A DNA stretch of 64,000 bases from NCBI RefSeq assembly GCF_001894865.1, contig NZ_BCXA01000016.1, positions 96,103 through 160,102 of the forward strand, in the 5' to 3' direction. The stretch's first letter is position 1; the number at the start of each line of letters is the position of its first letter. Source of the DNA: Rhodococcus maanshanensis NBRC 100610. Its GTDB lineage: Bacteria > Actinomycetota > Actinomycetes > Mycobacteriales > Mycobacteriaceae. Both the position numbers and the translations under genes were made by a program. Positions 52,360-59,986 of this stretch are shown here, piece by piece. The notes under the pieces are model-generated. The model did not search any database. It saw only the letters and a list, made by a program, of their open reading frames with translations, and was not told the origin of the DNA.

Positions 52360-52458
52360 ATGCCTACTTCGTCCGAACTGTCCGACCTGTTCGGCACCCT
52401 GAGCAAGATCTTCGGCGTCCTCGGATCTGTCGAGGACGCAGCGGGCTCGGCCGAGTAA
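52360..52458 (+). CDS. small peptide gene, tandem set member 2
   Basis: Peptide of 32 aa with AGGAGA 6-7 nt before the ATG. Residues 6-21 (ELSDLFGTLSKIFGVL) form an ideal amphipathic helix with hydrophobic residues at 7, 10, 11, 14, 17, 18 and 21. The tail is acidic and Gly/Ala-rich. Charge about -4. The upstream GGTAGAAA at 52294 sits at the same distance as in the neighbours. A perfect 17-bp hairpin follows the stop. It aligns with the 52692 peptide as [DE]LSxL-x-x-TL-x-x-h-h-G-h. Confidence 0.68.
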   Translation: MPTSSELSDLFGTLSKIFGVLGSVEDAAGSAE

Positions 52459-52469
52459 TCACGCAGACT

Positions 52470-52508
52470 CACTGTGGGGGCTGTCGGACATCGACAGCCC
52501 CCACAGTG
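52470..52508. terminator. hairpin terminator after small peptide gene 2
   Basis: Perfect 17-bp stem (52470-52486 with 52492-52508), loop GACAT, starting 11 nt after the stop. It is among the strongest hairpins in the window and ends the transcript of the 32-aa gene. Confidence 0.85.
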
Positions 52509-52621
52509 CGTTCGGATCCACTGTGCCCTGTGGCAACCCAATAGGTTTACACCGCAGCATATTTCGACGCACTAACGAAGTAGCGATCCGCATCTCCGAA
52601 TCGAGCCCGGACCCACGACGT

Positions 52622-52636
52622 GTGCGGTAGAACTGG
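52622..52636 (+). promoter_or_regulatory. promoter-like 15-mer, copy 2
   Basis: GTGCGGTAGAACTGG, identical to 52026-52040, 55 nt upstream of the small gene at 52692. Confidence 0.5.
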
Positions 52637-52691
52637 ACCGCGCCGCGTTCGGGGGCGCGTCCGGAAACATCGAGAACACGAGGAGTGAGTT

Positions 52692-52823
52692 ATGGGATCG
52701 TCCGATCTGAGCACACTGATGGCCACCCTGAAGGGCCTTCTCGGGCTCGCTCCGGCGGGCGCCGACCAGCAGTTCGTCGGCAGCAGCACCGGCGATCATT
52801 TCGTAGGCAGCACCTTTCCGTGA
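52692..52823 (+). CDS. small peptide gene, tandem set member 3
   Basis: Peptide of 43 aa, GAGGAG 8 nt before the ATG. Residues 5-20 (DLSTLMATLKGLLGLA) repeat the amphipathic pattern of the 52360 peptide almost position for position. The rest is polar with a doubled FVGSST/FVGSTF element. Net charge about -2. An identical 15-mer lies upstream of it and of the first set member, and an 11-bp hairpin follows the stop. It is probably a paralog made by local duplication. Its function is unknown. Confidence 0.68.
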   Translation: MGSSDLSTLMATLKGLLGLAPAGADQQFVGSSTGDHFVGSTFP

Positions 52824-52834
52824 TCGACGGCGCG

Positions 52835-52859
52835 GGTCCGTGCGTCTCACGCACGGACC
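52835..52859. terminator. hairpin terminator after small peptide gene 3
   Basis: Perfect 11-bp stem (GGTCCGTGCGT/ACGCACGGACC) with CTC loop, 11 nt past the stop and facing the convergent DUF309 gene. Confidence 0.78.
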
Positions 52860-52887
52860 TGCGGCGGCGCGGTTGATCGATCGCCCG

Positions 52888-53370
52888 TCACCCGGGCGCG
52901 CGCAACAGCCGCGGCGCCGCCTGCTCCTGACTCGTGACACCTCCGGCCGCAAGTGCGTCCAGCAGGCCCTGTGCCCAGGCCACCAGGCCGGCGACGTCGA
53001 GTCCATGCGGAGGATCGAGCTCGAACCCTCGAATCCGGCCCTGGCCGCGCCGCAGCAGCGACTGGGCGCCGATGGTATTGCCGCGCAACAGATGCGTCAG
53101 GCCCACCGCAAGCTGAGCAAGACCCTGCCAGAGCTCACGTTCGGAATCCGGCGCCGATTTCCACGAACCCTCGAGCACCTCGTGTGCGTGGAACGGCCTC
53201 CCCGCGTCCAGCAGTCGCTGGGCCTCCGCAATCGCCTCCGCAGGCGTCAGCAGGATTCCCTCCGGCACCCGCGCGACACCCTCGGCGCCGCGCGCCAACG
53301 GCCTGCCCAGCCCGTCGCGGGGGCGCGCGTTGAGCGGCCTGCCCTGGCCGTCCCGCTCACGCTGCTCCAT
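52888..53370 (-). CDS. DUF309 domain protein
   Basis: Protein of 160 aa. The family core is seen as LLDAGRPFHAHEVLEGSWKS, then WQGLAQLAVGLTHLLRGNTI. These are all-helical proteins of unknown function found across bacteria. A polar N-terminal ~35 residues precede it. The start at ATG 53370 has a weak GAGAG; the frame is open to 53421. It stands alone, convergent with the small peptide set and divergent from the SRPBCC gene. Confidence 0.84.
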   Translation of the reverse strand: MEQRERDGQGRPLNARPRDGLGRPLARGAEGVARVPEGILLTPAEAIAEAQRLLDAGRPFHAHEVLEGSWKSAPDSERELWQGLAQLAVGLTHLLRGNTIGAQSLLRRGQGRIRGFELDPPHGLDVAGLVAWAQGLLDALAAGGVTSQEQAAPRLLRAPG

Positions 53371-53486
53371 GCTCTCAACTGTAATGAAGCCGACAGAACC
53401 CAAAGCCGAACCCATATCCAAGTAACTGTGAAACCTAGTACCGTCTAGTTGTGGCCATCAGGGCCGACGTCAGTACGAGGAGAGAC

Positions 53487-53948
53487 ATGGGCACCATCCA
53501 CATCACCGCGGTCGCGAAGGCTCCGGTGCACGCCGGCTTCGCCTATGTGGACGACTACAAGAATGTGCCCGCGTGGATGTTCGGGGTGACCCGCTTCGAG
53601 CCGGTCGGCGAGCAGACCCATGGACTCGGGGCGACCTTCGACGCCACCATGCAACTCGGCCCCAAATCACTGAACTCCAGGGTCACGATCACCGAGTGGG
53701 AACAGGACCGGCTGATCACGCTGGCCTCGGTAGACGGGATCTCGAATACATCGACGTGGCGCTTCGCCCCGGCGGGCGACGACAGCACCGAGATGACGGT
53801 GGATTTCGAGTACTCCCTGCCGGGCGGACTCGCGGGCAAGGTGCTCGCGAAGATCGTCGAGCCGATCGTGGGAACGGCCATCAAACACACCGAGTCCACC
53901 CTGCGCCGCCGGGTCGAGGAGCTCGCCAGTACCGACGCCACGGGCTGA
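53487..53948 (+). CDS. SRPBCC (polyketide cyclase/START-like) protein
   Basis: Protein of 153 aa with the helix-grip fold: IHITAVAKAPVHAGFAYVDD at the start, then VTRFEPVGEQTHGLGATFDA strands, and the long C-terminal helix GKVLAKIVEPIVGTAIKHTE. Such proteins bind lipids or polyketide-like ligands in mycolate bacteria. GAGGAG precedes the ATG at 53487. It is 100 nt before a methyltransferase in the same direction. No catalytic residues can be named. Confidence 0.84.
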   Translation: MGTIHITAVAKAPVHAGFAYVDDYKNVPAWMFGVTRFEPVGEQTHGLGATFDATMQLGPKSLNSRVTITEWEQDRLITLASVDGISNTSTWRFAPAGDDSTEMTVDFEYSLPGGLAGKVLAKIVEPIVGTAIKHTESTLRRRVEELASTDATG

Positions 53949-54051
53949 TCCCGACTCTCCGCCTGCTCGACCCGTGACAGCACGCCGCGAACGGACGACG
54001 ATGGTCCGGGAGGGACGCATCCGTCGTTTCTTCAGACGCGGGAGAGGGCTC

Positions 54052-55128
54052 ATGTCCACAACGCAACCGGTCGCCACTGCCGACGCTCTCGCGCAACGCA
54101 TCGTCGAGGCCGCACTCGGCACCGTCGACCTGCTGTCCATCCACCTGGGCGACCGCCTCGGCTGGTACCGGAGTCTCCGGGTCGACGGCCCGGCGACGCC
54201 GGAAGAACTCGCCGTCCGCACCGACACCCACCCTCGGTACGCGCGGGAATGGCTGGAGCAACAGGCCGTCACGGGTCTGATCGAGGTTGACTCCGACGAA
54301 CCCCGACGATTCACGCTGCCATCGGCAGCGGCGGAGGTGCTCACCGACGGGTCCAGCCTCGCCTATCTCGCACCGCTGGCCCGGATGCTCTGCGCCGCAG
54401 CCGAACAGATGCCCGCGCTGCTCGAGGCGTATCGATTGGGCGGCGGGGTCGGCTGGGCACAGTACGGAGCCGACGCCCGCGAATCGCAGGCCGAGATGAA
54501 CCGCCCCTGGTATGAGCGGGCCCTGCCGGAGGCACTGCGGTCGGTTCCCGACCTGGACGCGCTGCTGCGCGAGCCGGGCACCCGCATCGCCGACCTGGGC
54601 TGCGGCGGTGGCTGGTCGACGATCGCGCTGGCCCGGGCGTACCCCGCTGCCACCGTGGACGGGTTCGACATCGACGAGGCCTCGGTGCGACTGGCCTCGA
54701 GCACCAGCCAGGCGAACCCGGACACAGCTCCTCGCGTCGCCTTCCACTGCGGCGATGCGGCCCGGCTACCCGCGTCCACCTTCCGCTGCGTCTTCGCCTT
54801 CGAGTGCGTGCACGACATGCCGAACCCCGTCGAGGTGCTCGCCGCGGCCAGGCGGTCGCTGATCCCAGGAGGTCGCGTCGTCATCATGGACGAGGCGGTC
54901 GCCGACTCCTTCGATGCTCCAGGCGACGAGATCGAACGGCTGATGTACGGCTTCAGCCTGCTCATCTGCCTGCCGGACGGAATGAGCCACCGGCCGACCG
55001 CCGCCACCGGCACCGTCATGCGCCCGGACACACTCCGCGGCTATGCCTTTGAGGCAGGATTCACCGGATTCGAGATACTCCCGATCGACGGCTTCGGTTT
55101 CTGGCGCTTCTATCAACTGACGGCCTGA
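54052..55128 (+). CDS. SAM-dependent methyltransferase with winged-helix N-domain
   Basis: Protein of 358 aa. The first ~90 residues are a winged-helix dimerisation domain (GDRLGWYRSLRVDGPATPEE, then THPRYAREWLEQQAVTGLIE) as in Rv2258c-type methyltransferases. The catalytic Rossmann domain follows, with motif I IADLGCGGGWSTIALA and a VVIMDEAVAD strand. The ATG at 54052 has GGAGAGGG upstream. The methyl acceptor is unknown; small molecules or lipids are usual for this class. Confidence 0.86.
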   Translation: MSTTQPVATADALAQRIVEAALGTVDLLSIHLGDRLGWYRSLRVDGPATPEELAVRTDTHPRYAREWLEQQAVTGLIEVDSDEPRRFTLPSAAAEVLTDGSSLAYLAPLARMLCAAAEQMPALLEAYRLGGGVGWAQYGADARESQAEMNRPWYERALPEALRSVPDLDALLREPGTRIADLGCGGGWSTIALARAYPAATVDGFDIDEASVRLASSTSQANPDTAPRVAFHCGDAARLPASTFRCVFAFECVHDMPNPVEVLAAARRSLIPGGRVVIMDEAVADSFDAPGDEIERLMYGFSLLICLPDGMSHRPTAATGTVMRPDTLRGYAFEAGFTGFEILPIDGFGFWRFYQLTA

Positions 55129-55146
55129 CGACCGTGCCGGTTGGCG

Positions 55147-55635
55147 TCACCGGGTTCCCTTCCGCAATTCGGTCACTTCTGCCTCCAGTGCCATGAGCCT
55201 CCGGTGCAACGCCTGAATGCTCGCCATGCACACACCGTTGGCGTCGACCGGGTGGATTCCCCTGTCCGTGTAGCCGAGACCGAAGGCCGCGGCGAAGTCC
55301 TGCGCCATCGGCCCCATGTGCCGAACCGATTCGTGATCGTACCCATAGGTCCAGACGCAGATCGGCAAGGCGGCGACGCGTTCGAGAACCTCGTTCGCCC
55401 CCTGTGGCGTCCGAGTGGATCCGCCGACCCCGCGGCGCCGGGTCACGGTGGAATAGAGCCAGGCCACAGGGTGGCGCCCCCGGGCGGACAGCCGGGCGCG
55501 CAGACGCCCCCGGCTGGTGTCGATCCACCGGCCGGGGGCGTCTGGCGTTTCTGTGCTGCGCTGTGCCCGATCTGCCTGGTCCTGTGTGCGCTCGGCGCGT
55601 GCGATGTTGTCCATGGTGTCGGGAAGCTGAGTCAC
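55147..55635 (-). CDS. protein with S74-type intramolecular chaperone domain
   Basis: Protein of 162 aa. The C-terminal ~75 residues (VWTYGYDHESVRHMGPMAQD, then GIHPVDANGVCMASIQALHR and a coiled tail) match the peptidase S74/tail-fibre chaperone domain, which trimerises and self-cleaves. The N-terminal part is Arg/Gln-rich and likely cytoplasmic or disordered; there is no signal peptide. The GTG at 55635 has GAGG 5 nt upstream. A 32-aa membrane peptide gene ends 11 nt before it. Whether the Ser of MASIQ acts as nucleophile is a guess. Confidence 0.72.
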   Translation of the reverse strand: MTQLPDTMDNIARAERTQDQADRAQRSTETPDAPGRWIDTSRGRLRARLSARGRHPVAWLYSTVTRRRGVGGSTRTPQGANEVLERVAALPICVWTYGYDHESVRHMGPMAQDFAAAFGLGYTDRGIHPVDANGVCMASIQALHRRLMALEAEVTELRKGTR

Positions 55636-55646
55636 AGTCGCCTCAC

Positions 55647-55745
55647 TCAGTCGGTGAGCCGTCGGACGTCGTGCTTGATGGTCGCATCGCTGCTGAGGAT
55701 GAAGGTCGCGACTGCCCCGACCGCAGCGAGAATGAGTGCCAACAT
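55647..55745 (-). CDS. small membrane peptide
   Basis: Peptide of 32 aa, [20 protein letters not shown] and then a polar [10 protein letters not shown]. The first ~18 residues form one membrane helix. AAGGAGG lies 5 nt before the ATG, a near-ideal ribosome site, and the S74-domain gene starts 11 nt after the stop. The pair is probably one operon. It is not a member of the amphipathic small-peptide set. Role unknown; a membrane anchor or export aid for its neighbour is possible. Confidence 0.7.
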
Positions 55746-55790
55746 GATTGCCTCCTTGATAGGTGTTTCGGTATCCCTCTCGGCGATACC

Positions 55791-55806
55791 GTGTTCTCTT
55801 GAACAC
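55791..55806. promoter_or_regulatory. palindrome upstream of small membrane peptide
   Basis: GTGTTC-TCTT-GAACAC, perfect 6-bp arms, 46 nt before the peptide start. A second CGGTATC/GATACCG repeat lies between (55769-55791). A possible operator for the peptide-S74 pair. Confidence 0.45.
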
Positions 55807-55875
55807 CTACAACTTTGAGGCAGCGACACCCCCCGAGACCATCATCACCAGGGAGGAACTCCCTCCCACCTGAGG

Positions 55876-57120
55876 TCAGCCGCCCAGCAGGCCCTTCGCG
55901 ATGTGCGTCACCTGGATCTCGTTGCTGCCCGCGTAGATCATCAGCGACTTGGCGTCGCGCGCGAGCTGCTCCACCTTGTACTCGGCCATGTAGCCGTTGC
56001 CGCCGAACAGCTGGACGGCCTCCATGGCGACCTCGGTGGCGGCGCGCGAGGAGTACAGCTTCATCGCCGATGCCTCGGCGAGGGTCACCTTGTTGCCCGC
56101 GGCAGTGCGCTCGATCGCGTTGAACACCATGTTCTGCACGTTGAGGCGCGCGACCTCCATCTCGGCAAGCTTGAGCTGGATCAGCTGGAACTGCGCGATC
56201 TCCTTGCCCCACAGCTTGCGGGTCTTGGCGTAGTCGATGCACAGCCGCTGGCACTCGTTGATGATCCCGAGCGCGAGTGAGGCGATGCCGATCCGCTCCG
56301 CCGCGAAGGACTCCTTGGCGCTCTCCTTGCCATCGCCCTTGGCGGGGTTCTCGGTCTCGCCGAGCAGCCGGTCCTTGCTGATCCGGACGTTGTCGAAGAA
56401 CAGCTCGCCCGTGGGCGACGAGTTCATGCCCATCTTCTTGAACGGCGGGCTCTGGGTGAAGCCCTCCATGCCCTTGTCGAGCACGAAGCCGAGCACCTTG
56501 CGGTCCCGCCGATCCACGGAGGAGTCGCCCTCGTCGAGCTTGGCGTAGACGATGGTCACGTCGGCGTACGGGCCGTTGGTGATGAAGGTCTTCTGGCCGT
56601 TGAGGATGTAGTCCTCGCCGTCGCGCCGGACGTAGGACTTCATGCCGCCGAACGCATCCGAGCCGGAATCGGGCTCGGTGATCGCCCACGCGCCGACCTT
56701 CTCCATGGTGACCAGCTCGGGCAGCCAGCGCTTCTTCTGCGCGAGGGTGCCGCGGCTGCGCAGGGTGCCGACCGTGAGGCCAAGGCTCACGCCCATCGAC
56801 GCGACCAGGCCGAGGCTCACGCCCGCGAGCTCGCTGTTGAGGATCACGCCCATGCTGCCCGCGCCGCTGAAGCCGCCGCCCTTCTCGCCGGATTCGGGCA
56901 GCGTTTCGCCGCGCTCCTTCGCCTCCTCCTTCGCGAACGCCTTTTCCAGTGCCTCGCTGGCCATCTCGTCCATACCGAAGGTGGCGTACATCTTGCGGAT
57001 GATCTCGAACGGGGGGAGCTCGCCGGACTCGAGCTTGTCGACGTGCGGCTTGATCTCCTTCTCGATGAAGCCACGCAGGGCGTCGCGGAACATCAGGTCG
57101 GTGTCAGACCACTCGTACAT
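55876..57120 (-). CDS. acyl-CoA dehydrogenase
   Basis: FAD-dependent acyl-CoA dehydrogenase of 414 aa. WAITEPDSGSDAFGGMKSYV and YILNGQKTFITNGPYADVTI form the flavin face, with QLFGGNGYMAEYKVEQLARD near the C-terminus. An insertion with a Gly-rich segment (residues ~78-100) is unusual in length. The ATG at 57120 is near a 31-bp imperfect palindrome upstream. It is a lone gene in the window, not next to other beta-oxidation genes, so substrate cannot be inferred. Confidence 0.88.
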   Translation of the reverse strand: MYEWSDTDLMFRDALRGFIEKEIKPHVDKLESGELPPFEIIRKMYATFGMDEMASEALEKAFAKEEAKERGETLPESGEKGGGFSGAGSMGVILNSELAGVSLGLVASMGVSLGLTVGTLRSRGTLAQKKRWLPELVTMEKVGAWAITEPDSGSDAFGGMKSYVRRDGEDYILNGQKTFITNGPYADVTIVYAKLDEGDSSVDRRDRKVLGFVLDKGMEGFTQSPPFKKMGMNSSPTGELFFDNVRISKDRLLGETENPAKGDGKESAKESFAAERIGIASLALGIINECQRLCIDYAKTRKLWGKEIAQFQLIQLKLAEMEVARLNVQNMVFNAIERTAAGNKVTLAEASAMKLYSSRAATEVAMEAVQLFGGNGYMAEYKVEQLARDAKSLMIYAGSNEIQVTHIAKGLLGG

Positions 57121-57198
57121 GTCGGGAACTCCCCTTGATCGGCGGATCGTGCGCTACGTGCGGCACGGAAGACGGCGCCGCGACTGCGCGGACACTCA

Positions 57199-57229
57199 CC
57201 CCAAATATAGAACACGTTCTTATTTTGGG
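57199..57229. promoter_or_regulatory. long imperfect palindrome upstream of acyl-CoA dehydrogenase
   Basis: Centre AGAAC-AC-GTTCT (57209-57220), flanked by AT-rich arms (CCCAAATAT on the left and TATTTTGGG on the right). Core matches TnnAACnnGTTnn with the last A replaced. It lies 79 nt upstream of the dehydrogenase and is a likely operator for a KstR- or FadR-like regulator. Confidence 0.6.
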
Positions 57230-57408
57230 ACAGTGTCCTGCCATCGCGCACCTGGACAGGCGGCGACCGCCGGCACGCCCGTCGACCCTGGACAGACCGA
57301 TTTTCCGGGGAGCACACTGGCACCGGCGAGAGGATCTGCGATGGCCGAACCCCGAATCGAACCCGCGGCGCCCGACTTCGACGCGTGGGGACCGCAGAGA
57401 AGGCAGTC

Positions 57409-58008
57409 GTGATCGCCGGGTACCGGCTGGCCTACCGGCTCGGACTCACGCCGTGGGAGTGGGCAGGCCGGTCGATCGGCGCGCAGCTGGCGGCGCTCCT
57501 CGACAGTCAGGACGCGTCGGTGGGACCGCCGGGGAAGGCGCTCGACGCGGGCTGCGGGACCGGCGCTCACACGATCGAATTGGCCCGCCGCGGCTGGCGG
57601 GTGACCGGAATCGACGCCGTGCCGCTGGCGGTGGCCCGCGCCCGAGCGCGCGCCGAAGAGGCAGGGGTCGAGGCGACATTCATGCTCGGCGATGTCACCG
57701 AACTCGAGAAATCGGTCGGGCGCGGTTACCGGTTCGTGCTCGACATCGGGTGCTTTCACGGTCTCACCGCCGGCGAGCGGGTCGACTACGCCGACGAGGT
57801 CACCCGGATCACCGAGCCGGGGGCGAGCCTGCTGATGTTCGCATTCGGTCCGGGCCGAAGGGGGCCGCTCCCCCGTGGCACGGACCGCGCCGAGGTGGAA
57901 CGCACGTTCGCCGGGTGGCGGATGATCTCCGACGTCGCGGACACCGACGCGCTGCCGCCGGCGGTCCTGCGGGCGAACCCGCGCTGGTTCCACCTCGCGC
58001 GATCCTGA
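57409..58008 (+). CDS. SAM-dependent methyltransferase
   Basis: Class I methyltransferase of ~199 aa. The start IAGYRLAYRLGLTPWEWAGR precedes motif I ALDAGCGTGAHTIELARRG. Motif II/III strands follow (GVEATFMLGDVTELEK, then FVLDIGCFHGL). The GTG at 57409 has AGAAGG upstream; an earlier GTG at 57385 would add eight residues. The region upstream to 57121 is a divergent promoter region with the acyl-CoA dehydrogenase. Acceptor unknown. Confidence 0.83.
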   Translation: MIAGYRLAYRLGLTPWEWAGRSIGAQLAALLDSQDASVGPPGKALDAGCGTGAHTIELARRGWRVTGIDAVPLAVARARARAEEAGVEATFMLGDVTELEKSVGRGYRFVLDIGCFHGLTAGERVDYADEVTRITEPGASLLMFAFGPGRRGPLPRGTDRAEVERTFAGWRMISDVADTDALPPAVLRANPRWFHLARS

Positions 58009-58032
58009 GGTGGGCGGGCATCGGCAGCGCCG

Positions 58033-58422
58033 TCAGGCCACCGCGGGCCGCTCTCGCCTGCTGCTCTTCCGATGGTGCTTGCGCCCGGTCAGCGCCCAAC
58101 GCCGATCGGCCACCCTGGTCGTACGGTGGTGGCGTTCGATGGTGAATTCTGTGATCGGTAGCCGCTCCAGCAGGCGGATGTCGGCGCACGGGTCGCCGTT
58201 CACTCCCTGCTCGAGCAGCGAGAACGCCGTGTGGTTCACCGCGTGGATCGCGAGCCGGAGCGCGTCGAGCGCGGTCGGCCGCGGTCCGAACCTGGCGAGG
58301 GTGTGCCTACCCTGCACGGTGGTTCCGACCACCGCGTAGAAGTGCCATTCCCCGGCGTACTCCGAGTCGCCCGAATCCACGGGCTCGCCTGGCTGGTGTG
58401 TGGGACCGGATACAGTGCCCAT
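58033..58422 (-). CDS. hypothetical protein with basic C-terminal tail
   Basis: Protein of 129 aa that I do not recognise. The middle (EWHFYAVVGTTVQGRHTLAR) looks like a beta hairpin, followed by LDALRLAIHAVNHTAFSLLE helix, and the C-terminus is strongly basic (RKHHRKSSRRERP), as in nucleic-acid-binding proteins. Start at ATG 58422 has AGAAGG 6 nt upstream. It is convergent with the methyltransferase and divergent from the thioesterase. Function not assigned. Confidence 0.65.
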   Translation of the reverse strand: MGTVSGPTHQPGEPVDSGDSEYAGEWHFYAVVGTTVQGRHTLARFGPRPTALDALRLAIHAVNHTAFSLLEQGVNGDPCADIRLLERLPITEFTIERHHRTTRVADRRWALTGRKHHRKSSRRERPAVA

Positions 58423-58607
58423 CTTGCGCCTTCTTCCGTCTTCCGGTGTGGCGTCTCTACGACGGTAACGCGGGCCACCGACACCGTCGGTGCGCCTCGC
58501 CGGTGCGCGATGCGGGTTTTCCCCGACGAACCGCGGAGCCGTCGACGTGGCACCATCGCATTCATGCACCGCTTGTGATTCGTCACCGACACCGGGAGTG
58601 ATTGCTC

Positions 58608-59039
58608 GTGACCCTTTCTCTCGACGAGGCCGCGGAAACCCTGGCCGCGCAGCCGTTCAGCACCCTGGTCGGCGCCCGGTTGACGGCCTTCACCGACGGC
58701 GCCGCCACCCTCACGATCCCGATCCGGCAGGAACTGCTGCAGCAGCACGGGTTCGTGCACGGCGGTGTGCTGTCCTATGCGGCGGACAATGCGCTCACCT
58801 TCGCGGCAGGCAGCGTGCTCGGCCCTAGCATCGTCACGTCCGGGTTCAGCATCACCTACCTCCGTCCGGCGATGGGTACCGCGTTGCGTGCTGAGGCGAC
58901 GGCGGTGAGTTCGGGCCGCAGGCAGGCACTGTGCCGCTGCGAGATCTATGCGGACACCGAGAACGGGCCGGTGCTCTGTGCCGCCGCCCAGGGCACCGCC
59001 TCGGTGATCGACCTCGGCCGGACCGGCGCATCCGCATGA
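58608..59039 (+). CDS. PaaI-family hotdog thioesterase
   Basis: Hotdog-fold acyl-CoA thioesterase of 143 aa. LQQHGFVHGGVLSYAADNAL is the active-site helix segment, and FSITYLRPAMGTALRAEATA the second strand region. It probably hydrolyses aromatic or medium-chain acyl-CoA. The GTG at 58608 has GGGAG upstream. The stop overlaps the start of the D-amino-acid oxidase gene (ATGA at 59036-59039), so they are co-translated although their functions are not obviously linked. Confidence 0.86.
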   Translation: MTLSLDEAAETLAAQPFSTLVGARLTAFTDGAATLTIPIRQELLQQHGFVHGGVLSYAADNALTFAAGSVLGPSIVTSGFSITYLRPAMGTALRAEATAVSSGRRQALCRCEIYADTENGPVLCAAAQGTASVIDLGRTGASA

Positions 59040-59974
59040 GCACCGAGGCCACCGTGATCGGCGGCGGCGTGATCGGGCTGACCTGCGCGCTCGAACTGGC
59101 GCGGTCGGGACACGACGTCACCGTGCTGACGGCCGATCCGATCGCCGACACCACATCCGCGGTCGCGGCCGCGATCTGGTTCCCCTATGAGGCGGCACCC
59201 GCCGACGCCGTGCTGCGCTGGTCGGCCGAGTCCGCGACGGTGTTCGCCGTCCTGACGTCGGACCCGTCGGCAGGCGTGACCCTGCGGACCGGCACGGTGC
59301 TCGAGCGGTCCGCTGCGCCGGACCGCTGGTGGATCCCCGCTGTCACGGGGCATCGGGTGATCCCGGGCGAGGAACTGCCGTCCGGCGTGACGAGCGGGGT
59401 GCGCTGCGAGGTCCCGGTCATCGACATGGGCCGCTACCTGCCGTGGCTGGCCCGCCGGTGCGAAGCGGCGGGCGTCCGGGTGATCCGGAGACGGGTCGAC
59501 GACCTCACGCAGGTCACCGGCGAGCTGATCGTGGTCGCGGCCGGGCTGCGGTCGGCCGCGCTGACCGGGGACGCCCCACTGATCCCGCTGCGTGGTCAGG
59601 TGGTGCGCGTGGCCAACCCCGGGCTGACCGACTGGCTGATCGACGACGACAATCCGGACGGGATGACCTACGTGGTACCGCGGTTCGAGGACGTGGTGTG
59701 CGGCGGCACCGCCGAGCTCGGGTCCGTCGACACGGCGGTCGATCTCGACACCGAGCGCGCGATCCTCGAGCGGTGCTACGCCCTGGTGCCGGAGCTGCGG
59801 GACGCACCGGTCCTCTCGCGCGGCGTCGGCCTCCGTCCGACCCGGCCGTCGGTGCGACTGGAGGCGCTGCCCGGCGCACGCCGGATCATCTGCTGCTACG
59901 GGCACGGCGGCGCCGGGGTGACCCTGTCCTGGGGCTGCGCGCGTGAGGTCGCCGCCCTCGCGGGCGAAGCCTGA
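59036..59974 (+). CDS. FAD-dependent D-amino acid oxidase family protein
   Basis: DAO-family flavoprotein of 312 aa. The N-terminal FAD motif is VIGGGVIGLTCALELARSG, the middle contains CEVPVIDMGRYLPWLARRCE, and the C-terminus has the signature-like GVGLRPTRPSVRL and CYGHGGAGVTLSWG. Deaminates D-amino acids to 2-oxo acids with O2 or another acceptor. The ATG overlaps the thioesterase stop. It is convergent with a MarR gene, 12 nt apart. Substrate unknown. Confidence 0.88.
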   Translation: MSTEATVIGGGVIGLTCALELARSGHDVTVLTADPIADTTSAVAAAIWFPYEAAPADAVLRWSAESATVFAVLTSDPSAGVTLRTGTVLERSAAPDRWWIPAVTGHRVIPGEELPSGVTSGVRCEVPVIDMGRYLPWLARRCEAAGVRVIRRRVDDLTQVTGELIVVAAGLRSAALTGDAPLIPLRGQVVRVANPGLTDWLIDDDNPDGMTYVVPRFEDVVCGGTAELGSVDTAVDLDTERAILERCYALVPELRDAPVLSRGVGLRPTRPSVRLEALPGARRIICCYGHGGAGVTLSWGCAREVAALAGEA

Positions 59975-59986
59975 CCCCGCCCCCGA

